A model generated the notes under the pieces. It worked only from the letters and a program-made list of their open reading frames with translations. It did not search any database and had not been told where the DNA came from. Below are positions 8,538-14,945 of a DNA stretch of 59,396 bases, piece after piece (the stretch's first letter is position 1; every line of letters starts with the position of its first letter). Both the position numbers and the translations under genes were made by a program. This DNA is from Myxococcales bacterium (GTDB taxonomy: Bacteria; Myxococcota; UBA796; SXON01), in NCBI GenBank assembly GCA_009692585.1, contig SHYX01000031.1:1-59396 (forward strand). The letters are read 5' to 3'.

Positions 8538-9443
8538 ATGTCCATTATGTACGCGCTCACTGGGGTTGGCGCCAGCGGCTTCGGGGGCGCATCCACGGCC
8601 GAGCAGGTCTCGGCGGGGCTCGATCTCGCCGGTCGCCACATCCTCGTGACCGGGTGCAACTCCGGCCTCGGCCTCGAAACCTGCCGGGTGCTCGCGCAGC
8701 GCGGCGCCACCGTGATCGGCGCGGCCCGCACGCTCGAGAAGGCCGAAGCGGCCGTCGGCCCGATGGGGGGGCGAGGGGTTGCGTGCGAGCTGTCGGACCC
8801 CGCCTCGGTGCGGGCGGCCGTGGCCAGCCTCGGCAATGCTCCGCCCCTCGACGCGATCGTGTGCAACGCCGGCATCATGGCGCTGCCGGAGCGGCAGGTG
8901 ACGCATGGCGTGGAGCTGCAGTTCTTCACCAACCATGTGGGGCACTTCATCCTCGTGACGGGCCTGCTCCCGCGGCTGGTGGAGGGGGGGCGCGTGGTCG
9001 TGCTCAGCTCCGCGGCCCACAAGGGGGCCCCGAAGGAGGGCATCCGCCTCGACGACCTCGGGGCCGAGCGCGCGTACGGCGCGTGGGCGAACTACGGTCA
9101 GGCCAAGCTCGCCAACCTGCTCTTCGCGCGCGAGCTGGCCCGCCGGCTGGATGGTGGGCGGCGCGCCAACGCGGTTCATCCGGGCGTGATCGCGACGGGC
9201 CTGGCTCGCAGCATGAATCCGGTGATGCGGGCGGCGTGGGCGCTCGCGGGCCCGTTGGTGCTGAAGTCGATCCCTCAGGGGGCGGCCACGCAGACGTGGG
9301 CGGCGGTGAATGCGGGGGCGGCGGACCTCAACGGCGAGTACCTCGCGGACTGCAACGTGGCGGTGTCGAGCCGCCTCGGCGCCGACATGGGGCTCGCGGC
9401 CCGGCTGTGGGAGGCCACCGAGGCCATCGTGGCGCGGGTTTAG
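8538..9443 (+). CDS. Short-chain dehydrogenase/reductase (retinol-dehydrogenase-like)
   Basis: A 301-residue classical SDR. It shows the dinucleotide-binding TGCNSGLG (38-45), the NAG motif (residues about 112-114), a catalytic Ser in LSSAAHKG and Y-x3-K in YGQAK at about 185-189. The N-terminal extension of about 30 residues and the overall pattern resemble the retinol dehydrogenase/WW-domain oxidoreductase branch, which uses NAD(P)H on hydrophobic alcohols or ketones. It appears monocistronic. About 256 bp separate it from the divergent DUF962 gene, and no strong promoter stands out there. Physiological substrate unknown. Confidence 0.93.
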   Translation: MSIMYALTGVGASGFGGASTAEQVSAGLDLAGRHILVTGCNSGLGLETCRVLAQRGATVIGAARTLEKAEAAVGPMGGRGVACELSDPASVRAAVASLGNAPPLDAIVCNAGIMALPERQVTHGVELQFFTNHVGHFILVTGLLPRLVEGGRVVVLSSAAHKGAPKEGIRLDDLGAERAYGAWANYGQAKLANLLFARELARRLDGGRRANAVHPGVIATGLARSMNPVMRAAWALAGPLVLKSIPQGAATQTWAAVNAGAADLNGEYLADCNVAVSSRLGADMGLAARLWEATEAIVARV

Positions 9444-9766
9444 CCGGCGCGCGGTCAGGCTGGTGCGGGCTCGGCGGCGGAGCGGTCGGGCAGGGTCAGC
9501 AGGACCACGGCCAGCACGATCACACGCTCTGCGAGGGCAGGAACTCATCCTCGTCTATCGTGAGCCGCGCGCCGACGGCGCAGTTCTGGTCTGCGAAACC
9601 GGCGCGGCGGAGCTCCGCACCATTCCCGGCGGGATGGTCGAGGATCCTGCCTGTGGCGCCTACGCGCTCGGGCCGCCCAGCGTGCATCTGGGCGCGTTGG
9701 TTGAGCTGGCCCGCCTTCTCGCCGCGGTCCCGCGGGGGTTCACGCGCACACGCCGTTTATCGGAGG
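9444..9766. other. Intergenic stretch with a weak protein-like remnant
   Basis: About 320 bp between the SDR gene and the convergent pgl gene. One plus-strand frame, roughly 9537-9801, reads plausibly (QELILVYREP, then LGALVELARLL near the end). It has no start of its own and its 3' end runs into pgl, so I treat it as a possible gene relic and not a gene. No terminator with a U-tract is visible. Confidence 0.3.
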
Positions 9767-10420
9767 CTACGGCGCCGCCTGGCGGTCCACCAGGAGCGTG
9801 AAGTCCGGATGCCGCAGCCGCCCGGCCGGCACGGTCGTTTCCCCCGCGAGCAGCCTGCGAACGGCGTCGCGCCGATCGGCCCCTGTCGCGACCAACACAA
9901 TCGCACGCGCCCTCGCGAACACCGGGAGGGTGAGCGTCACCTGCCCCGGCGTCCCCGCGATCAGCGCCACATCCCCTCGCTCGCGGAGCGCCGCGCTACC
10001 GGGACGAAGCGCCGCCACCCCGCCGTCCGCGGCGAGCTCGAGGACCACGCAGTCGAACACCCCGCGGCACGGGGGCGCCAGGAGCGAGTCGCCGTACCGC
10101 CTTGCCGCCCGTTCCCCACCGGGGTCGCCGACGGGATCGATCGGAATCCCGTTGAAGTTGGCCGGAACGGCGAGCTGTCCCCACAACGACGGCCACACCC
10201 GCGCGGCGTGCGTCTCCGCCACGATGGCCTCGCTGACCTGCCACACCCCGGTCCGACTCCACGGCGCCGGGACCGCGGCCAGGGCCTCCAGCGCCGCGAG
10301 CACCGCCGGCCCGGCCTCCAGCGCCAGCTGAAATGGGGCGGTGGTCGCGCGCAGGCGGCGGGAGAGCTCACCCGAAAGCGCCGCGGTCAGGTCGGGTACG
10401 GTCACGACACGGGCGAGCAC
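9767..10420 (-). CDS. pgl: 6-phosphogluconolactonase
   Basis: A 217-residue protein of the DevB/Pgl family (NagB/RpiA-like fold). It hydrolyses 6-phosphoglucono-delta-lactone in the oxidative pentose phosphate pathway and is cytosolic. Supporting features are the motif region around VWPSLWGQLAVP, the conserved GERAARRYGDSLL segment, a GDVALIAGTPG-like loop and the C-terminal region ending TLLVDRQAAP. GTG 10420 gives a family-sized protein, eight bases after the upstream TAA; a second in-frame GTG lies at 10405. No zwf or gnd gene is nearby, so the usual clustering is absent. The family call is good but rests on pattern recognition alone. Confidence 0.8.
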   Translation of the reverse strand: MLARVVTVPDLTAALSGELSRRLRATTAPFQLALEAGPAVLAALEALAAVPAPWSRTGVWQVSEAIVAETHAARVWPSLWGQLAVPANFNGIPIDPVGDPGGERAARRYGDSLLAPPCRGVFDCVVLELAADGGVAALRPGSAALRERGDVALIAGTPGQVTLTLPVFARARAIVLVATGADRRDAVRRLLAGETTVPAGRLRHPDFTLLVDRQAAP

Positions 10421-10428
10421 GTCGCCGC

Positions 10429-11037
10429 TTATCCCAACCGCGCCTTCCGGCGACGCCGGGTCAACGCGGCGGCGACCAGCCCCAGCGGCGCCAGCGCCGC
10501 CGCTTCGGACCCTGAGGCACAGCTGCACGGTTCCTCGACCTCGCCGGTGTCGCCCGTGTCCTCCGCGGTGTCCCGAGGGTCGCCGCCAGCGCCCACCGTC
10601 ACGGTGACGCTGGCGGGGAAATTCCACCAGTCCCCCACGTCGCGCCCGTTGCCGTCCGAGGCGAGGGCGGCCCCGTAGAGCTTGTAGTCGCCGTCCGCCT
10701 CCGCGCTCCAGGTGAACGTGAAGGTGGTTGCGTGGTCCACCATGGTGGTGGGCTCGCTGTGGGTGACCTCGCGCGGTCCGCTGCGAAGCCCCTCGCCCAC
10801 CGAAAACTCCCCGCCCTGGGCGGCGACGTTCAGACCGGCGCCGACGCCCTGCGGAGCCTCCACCAGAACGCTGACGTTCACCACCTCACCCGGCTCGACC
10901 TCCAAGGGCTCGGCGGTCAGCGTAATCGTCGCCTTGCTCGACGCGTTGCCGTGGCAACTGCACCCCGCCGCGGCAACGCCGGTCTTGCCGTTGGGGCTGG
11001 CGAGGGCGCTGACGAAGAGGACGAGCCAACCAACCAT
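10429..11037 (-). CDS. Secreted choice-of-anchor-V-like domain protein with MYXO-CTERM-like tail
   Basis: A 202-residue exported protein. A short signal segment (MVGWLVLFVSALA) is followed by a GCSCHG motif at 25-30 and then a beta-sandwich-like domain (about 35-150) of the Reeler/choice-of-anchor V type. After it come an acidic Asp-Thr-Gly linker, CSC, an Ala/Leu-rich hydrophobic stretch and an Arg/Lys cluster at the C-terminus. That tail resembles MYXO-CTERM sorting signals, which anchor surface proteins in Myxococcota. The next gene upstream encodes a paralogue with the same N-terminal layout and ends 11 nt before this start, so the two form an operon. Ligand and function unknown. Confidence 0.8.
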   Translation of the reverse strand: MVGWLVLFVSALASPNGKTGVAAAGCSCHGNASSKATITLTAEPLEVEPGEVVNVSVLVEAPQGVGAGLNVAAQGGEFSVGEGLRSGPREVTHSEPTTMVDHATTFTFTWSAEADGDYKLYGAALASDGNGRDVGDWWNFPASVTVTVGAGGDPRDTAEDTGDTGEVEEPCSCASGSEAAALAPLGLVAAALTRRRRKARLG

Positions 11038-11048
11038 GTGAACTCCGA

Positions 11049-13643
11049 CTACGAGCGGCGACGGCGAGACAGACCAGCGAGAGCGACGATCGTGCCCATC
11101 GTAGCCACTCCCGGGGTCGATGCGCACCCTCCGCAGTCCGACTCGGCGTCATCGTCTGCAGAATCATCACCCGCAGTGTCGCTTGGGCCGGTGTCGCAGT
11201 CGATACTGACCTCGCGGTCGACGTCGTCGCAGTCGTCGCCCACCGGGACGCCGTCGCGGTCCTGATCGTAATCGTCGCCGCCATCGCAATCGGAGTCGAT
11301 TCCGTCGTACCAGGTGTCATCGGCGTAGGGGTTGACGGTCGAGTCAGCGTCGTCGCAGTCCTCGCCGCCGAAGGCCTCGGCGTCGTAGCCGTCGTCGTCG
11401 CGATCGTGGTCGTTGCGGACGTCGCAGTCGTTCTCGACGCCGTCGTCGGGCAACTCGGGGGCGCCGGTGTAGGTGGTGGCGTCGGCGTCGTCGCAGTCGG
11501 TGCCGCCGTAGGCCTCGCTGTCGAAGCCGTCCTGATCGGCGTCGTAGTCCGAGCCCCCGGAGCAGTCGCCGTCGATGCCGTCGTAGACGATGTCGACGCC
11601 GTCGGCGTTGATCAGCGGGTCGCCGTCGTTGCAATCGGCGGGGGAGGGCCACCCGTCCAGGTCCTGATCCGCGTCGTTTCCGTCGCAATCGTCGTCGACC
11701 CCGTCGTACCACACCTCGGTCGCACCGGGGTTCACGGTCGCGAGGGCGTCGTCGCAGTCGGCGGCGTCCGCCACCGCGCCTGGCGGCTCGTCGCAGGCGA
11801 TGCTGGCGTTGAGCGGGTCGCCGTAGCCGTCCAGATCGGTGTCGGCGTACCAGAAGGTGGCGTCGGCGGCGTCGGGTTCGTCGATGACGCCATCGCAGTC
11901 GTCGTCGGTGCCGTTGCAGAGCTCGGCCCCAGCCGGCGAGATGGCGGCATCGGCGTCGTCACAGTCGCGCGCGTCGGCGAGGTAGCCCGTGGGGGCGCTG
12001 CAGCTGGTCGTGGTGCTCCCCGGATCGCCGTAGCCGTCGGCATCGGCGTCGGCGTACCACACCGAAGCGTCGGTGGCGTCATCCTCGTCGAGGGTGCCGT
12101 CGCAGTCGTCGTCCGCGCCATCACAGGTCTCGGGCGCCCCGGGGAACGCGGTGGGGTCGGTGTCGTCGCAGTCGGTGTCGTCGGCAACCGAGCCGCTCGG
12201 CGCGATGCAGGAGACCGAGGTGCTGCCCACGTCGCCGTAGCCGTCGCGGTCGCCATCGACGTACCAGGTCGGGGCGTCCACGGCCGAGTCCGGGTCCACC
12301 ACCCCGTCGCAATCGTCGTCGAGCCCGTTGCAGGCTTCGGCCGCGCTGGGATTCACCGCCGCGTCGCCGTCGTCACACTCCATGCACGCCGGGAAGGTGT
12401 CGCCGTCGGAGTCCTCGTAGGCGAGGCTGCCATCGCAGTTGAAGTCGTCGGTGTCGGTGCAGGTTTCGGTCGCCCCCGGATTGAAGGCTGCGTCCCCGTC
12501 GTCGCAATCCCCGGCGAGCGTGGCGTAGCCGCTCGGCAACGCGCAGTCGGCGAGCGTGGAACTGGTGAGCCCATACCCGTCGGCGTCGCCGTCGAAGAAC
12601 CAGGTCGTGGCGTCGGCGGCCGACTCGTCGGTGTCGCCGTCGCAGTCCTGATCCACCCCGTCACAGGTCTCGGTCGCGCCGGGATTGATGCCGGGGAGCG
12701 CGTCGTCGCAGTCCGCGACCGCCGTGCCGGTGCCCGCCGGCTGGGTGCACGCCAGGGTGGTGGTGGGGCCCGCGTAGCCGTCGCCGTCGGCATCGAGGTA
12801 CCAGGACACCGCGTCGGCGCTGGTCGCAGGGTCGATGTCGGAGTCACAGTCGTTGTCGACGAGGTCGCAGACCTCGGTCGCGCCGGGATGCACCTCCTCA
12901 TCGGCGTCGTCGCAGTCGGTGTCGTCGGCGGAGGTGCCCGTCGGCTGGTCGCAGGCGACGGTGAAGCTGGAGGAGAGCCCGTAGCCGTCGGCGTCGGCGT
13001 CGAGGTACCAGGTCTCGGCGTCGACGGCGCTGGCTTCGTCGGTGTCGCCGTCGCAGTCGTTGTCGAGGCCGTCGCACTCTTCGTCGGCGCCGGGGTTGAT
13101 GTCGCCGTCGGCGTCGTCGCAGTCGGTGCCGGTGCCGTCGTCGCACTCCTCGTAGCCGTCGGCGTCGAGGTCCTCGCAGCCGTCGTCCACGGTGATGGTG
13201 ATGCTGGTAGCGCGGTTCCAGGCATCGCCGACGTCGCTCGCGTTGTTGTTGGCGGCCAGGCCCGACCCGCGGACCGTGAACGTGGACTCGCTGCTCGGCG
13301 CGGTCCAGGTGAAGTCGAAGGTGATCGAGCCGGACGACATCGCCGTGGCGGCGGAGTGGGTGACCTCGCCCGTGGCGACGCGGGTGTTGGTGCCCGCGGC
13401 CAGGGTCCCGCCGGTCACCGAGACATCGAGCCCGCCGTACGTCCGGAGCCCTGAGCTGCTGGTGACGATCATCGTGAGGTTGACGACGTCCCCCGGGGCG
13501 ACGGTGGTGGAGCTGGCGGCCAGGGTGGAGCTGGTGGTGCTGCTGGTCGAGGCGCCGTGGCAGGTACAGCCAATGGTGGAGCTACCGGTCCGGCCGGCGC
13601 TGTTGGCGAATGCGGGCGAGAGCAGCGCAAGGAGTAGGAGCAT
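11049..13643 (-). CDS. Secreted choice-of-anchor-V-like protein with ~11 MopE-type Asp-rich repeats
   Basis: An 864-residue secreted protein. It has a signal peptide (MLLLLALLSPAFA), GCTCHG at 25-30, and a sandwich domain to about residue 155. Next come seven Cys-containing repeats (DCDDxDxxINPGAxExC type, about 60-68 residues), then four shorter Cys-poor repeats with YDGIDxDCDG. The tail is Cys-rich, then hydrophobic, then SRRRRS. Asp-rich repeats of this type are predicted to bind calcium or other divalent metals, and MopE from Methylococcus binds copper. GTG 13679 is a possible longer start adding 12 residues with one Arg. It probably decorates the cell surface. It shares an operon with the 202-residue paralogue. 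Confidence 0.85.
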   Translation of the reverse strand: MLLLLALLSPAFANSAGRTGSSTIGCTCHGASTSSTTSSTLAASSTTVAPGDVVNLTMIVTSSSGLRTYGGLDVSVTGGTLAAGTNTRVATGEVTHSAATAMSSGSITFDFTWTAPSSESTFTVRGSGLAANNNASDVGDAWNRATSITITVDDGCEDLDADGYEECDDGTGTDCDDADGDINPGADEECDGLDNDCDGDTDEASAVDAETWYLDADADGYGLSSSFTVACDQPTGTSADDTDCDDADEEVHPGATEVCDLVDNDCDSDIDPATSADAVSWYLDADGDGYAGPTTTLACTQPAGTGTAVADCDDALPGINPGATETCDGVDQDCDGDTDESAADATTWFFDGDADGYGLTSSTLADCALPSGYATLAGDCDDGDAAFNPGATETCTDTDDFNCDGSLAYEDSDGDTFPACMECDDGDAAVNPSAAEACNGLDDDCDGVVDPDSAVDAPTWYVDGDRDGYGDVGSTSVSCIAPSGSVADDTDCDDTDPTAFPGAPETCDGADDDCDGTLDEDDATDASVWYADADADGYGDPGSTTTSCSAPTGYLADARDCDDADAAISPAGAELCNGTDDDCDGVIDEPDAADATFWYADTDLDGYGDPLNASIACDEPPGAVADAADCDDALATVNPGATEVWYDGVDDDCDGNDADQDLDGWPSPADCNDGDPLINADGVDIVYDGIDGDCSGGSDYDADQDGFDSEAYGGTDCDDADATTYTGAPELPDDGVENDCDVRNDHDRDDDGYDAEAFGGEDCDDADSTVNPYADDTWYDGIDSDCDGGDDYDQDRDGVPVGDDCDDVDREVSIDCDTGPSDTAGDDSADDDAESDCGGCASTPGVATMGTIVALAGLSRRRRS
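11190..13190 (-). repeat. Coding tandem repeats (MopE-type)
   Basis: About eleven imperfect units inside the 864-residue protein. The first seven run about 180-205 bp each and encode two Cys-bearing Asp loops. The last four run about 115-130 bp and lose most Cys. Repeated tracts dominated by gtc-gtc-gca-gtc make this a likely place for slippage, recombination or assembly collapse. Confidence 0.8.
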
Positions 13644-13707
13644 GGCACCACCATGCCCGGCTGCGCGTGGTCCTGCCACTGGGCACGCAGCCGTCGGCGG
13701 TGTTGGA

Positions 13708-14022
13708 TTACACCCCGGTAAGCAGGAAATCGACGGCCGCGAGGATGGTCGTGCCCTCCGCCGCGAGGTTGCCCACCCGTTCGCCCAGGGCGGTGACCGG
13801 GGCGCCGACGATCGCGGGCGTGTCCATCACCACGTCCACCTCCGCCACGCGGAAGCGGGGCTGCAGGATCCGGGCGGGGCGAGGGATGCCGGCGGCCAGG
13901 CGCAAGGGCACCACCACCCGGCTGCGGAGCTGCGCCAGCAGATCGGCCTGCACGTCGAGCAGGAAAGGCGTGTCGTGCGTCCCGCGCGCGCTGGCGTTCC
14001 GGTAGACGTCGTAGCGAGCCAT
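13708..14022 (-). CDS. ccdB: CcdB-family toxin
   Basis: A 104-residue protein that aligns by eye with CcdB along its length. It has an N-terminal MARYDVYRN strand, the LLDVQADLL segment, VVVPLRLA, a central VDVVMDTPAIVG, the family's VTALGERVGNLA helix, and a hydrophobic C-terminal LLTGV in place of the usual WGI. CcdB poisons DNA gyrase by trapping the cleaved complex through its extreme C-terminal residues, so the altered end may change target or potency. The ATG overlaps the antitoxin stop by 1 nt (TGATG), the expected antitoxin-toxin order. No plasmid genes are near, so this is probably a chromosomal copy. Confidence 0.85.
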   Translation of the reverse strand: MARYDVYRNASARGTHDTPFLLDVQADLLAQLRSRVVVPLRLAAGIPRPARILQPRFRVAEVDVVMDTPAIVGAPVTALGERVGNLAAEGTTILAAVDFLLTGV

Positions 14023-14318
14023 CAGAGGTTGCCGAACTGCCCGCCGAAGGTGCCCTCGCGATCGACACGTTCGTTGTAGTCCGCCACCGAGCCGGCGTTC
14101 TGTCGTAGCCACTCCGCCTCCCGCGCCGCCCGGACCTTCAGCCGGAGCGCCTCCTCCAGGGTCGCCGACAGCGGGATGCCCAGGTGGCGCGCCTCGGCCA
14201 ACAACGGGACGCTCACGGTGACGTTGACCGCCCGGCGGGGCGCCCGGCCGGTGGCGGGGTGCGCGGGGTCGGGGTGGGAAACAGAGTGCGTATGTATGAG
14301 TGTGTCGGTCATGCGCAT
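14022..14318 (-). CDS. ccdA: CcdA-family antitoxin
   Basis: A 98-residue protein whose C-terminal half (about 60-98) has the CcdA toxin-binding pattern: AAREAEWLRQNAG, then VADYNERVDREGTF, ending near FGNL. The middle part (RRAVNVTVSVPLLAEARHLGI) resembles the ribbon-helix-helix DNA-binding region, so the antitoxin should also repress its own promoter. ATG 14318 is used; ATG 14312 would remove two residues. It lies directly upstream of ccdB with a 1-nt overlap. The preceding noncoding stretch probably carries the promoter and operator. Confidence 0.83.
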   Translation of the reverse strand: MRMTDTLIHTHSVSHPDPAHPATGRAPRRAVNVTVSVPLLAEARHLGIPLSATLEEALRLKVRAAREAEWLRQNAGSVADYNERVDREGTFGGQFGNL

Positions 14319-14945
14319 AGCATGCCCGCATGGTGTGGGAGGGTCAAGGGGGGGCGACCTCGGCCCGGGTGGGGACGGTGATGGAGGCGCCGGGGTGGTC
14401 GACGCGACGAGTTGACGCGACTCGGGGTCACCGGCTTGGAGCCCGCCGTCTTGGCGCCCGGTCTGCGAGACCCGGTGGGCACCGGGCGTAGCGGGCGGAG
14501 CTGCGCGCCGCCCCCACGTTTGGCCTCCGAACGGCCCGTTTTTCGCGACCGCCGGCCGTGCGGCGGCGCGCCACGCGGGCGTGTACGCTGTCGGCGTGTC
14601 CCTGCCGCCATGCCGTTCAAATTTCCTATTCTTCCAGGAATTGCGCGGTCACCTCACATCACGTGGATCACCACGGCGTCCGGGGAAGACCATTGTGTGC
14701 CGTCGTGGACGGCCAGCCCCGCGTTGGCCCCGGCGACTCGGAGAAGTCCCAACCCGAGCCGAGCGAGCCGTGGTATTTGCAGTCGGCGGGGGCGTCGGTG
14801 GGATTGTTGACGCCGCGCTGGCCGAAGGGGGAGAGCGCTCGCCGAGAGCGGTACCGCATCGTCGCGACGTCGCGCAACCGCGCACCCGGAATTCGAATAG
14901 AAAAGCGATCGCGACCGTGTCGAGGCGCGGGTCCGACCGCTGCCC
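14319..14945. other. 627-bp noncoding stretch between ccdAB and the ECF gene
   Basis: No convincing gene on either strand. It holds a short AT-rich island at about 14614-14646, unusual in this GC-rich contig, and a strong inverted repeat at 14455-14488. The stretch lies downstream of the B12 operon and upstream of ccdAB on the same strand. It may therefore contain the operon's end and the ccdAB promoter, but I see no hairpin followed by a U-tract. Confidence 0.5.
14455..14488. repeat. Inverted repeat with nested hairpin
   Basis: Arms CGCCCGGT (14455-14462) and ACCGGGCG (14481-14488) pair perfectly over 8 bp. Inside lies a second possible stem GGTCT-gcg-AGACC, and an alternative CCCGGT-gggc-ACCGGG. 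It could be a structured RNA element or protein-binding site; its role is unknown. Confidence 0.45.

Noticed and set aside
9310..9801. Plus-strand frame overlapping the end of the SDR gene and running into pgl
   Set aside because: The first part is an antisense-like shadow of the SDR gene. Only the middle looks protein-like and it has no start, so it is kept only as a weak remnant.
11190..13190. Regular repeats as a possible CRISPR array
   Set aside because: The units are coding, imperfect and 115-205 bp long, with no short identical repeats separated by unique spacers.
11406..13454. Long plus-strand frame opposite the MopE-repeat gene
   Set aside because: Val/Ala-rich repetitive antisense of Asp-rich repeats, with no start signal or domain. 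A composition artefact.
14401..14500. Possible tRNA or structured RNA in the ccdAB-ECF gap
   Set aside because: Hairpins are present, but there is no T-arm consensus or cloverleaf that I can fold, so only an inverted repeat is reported.
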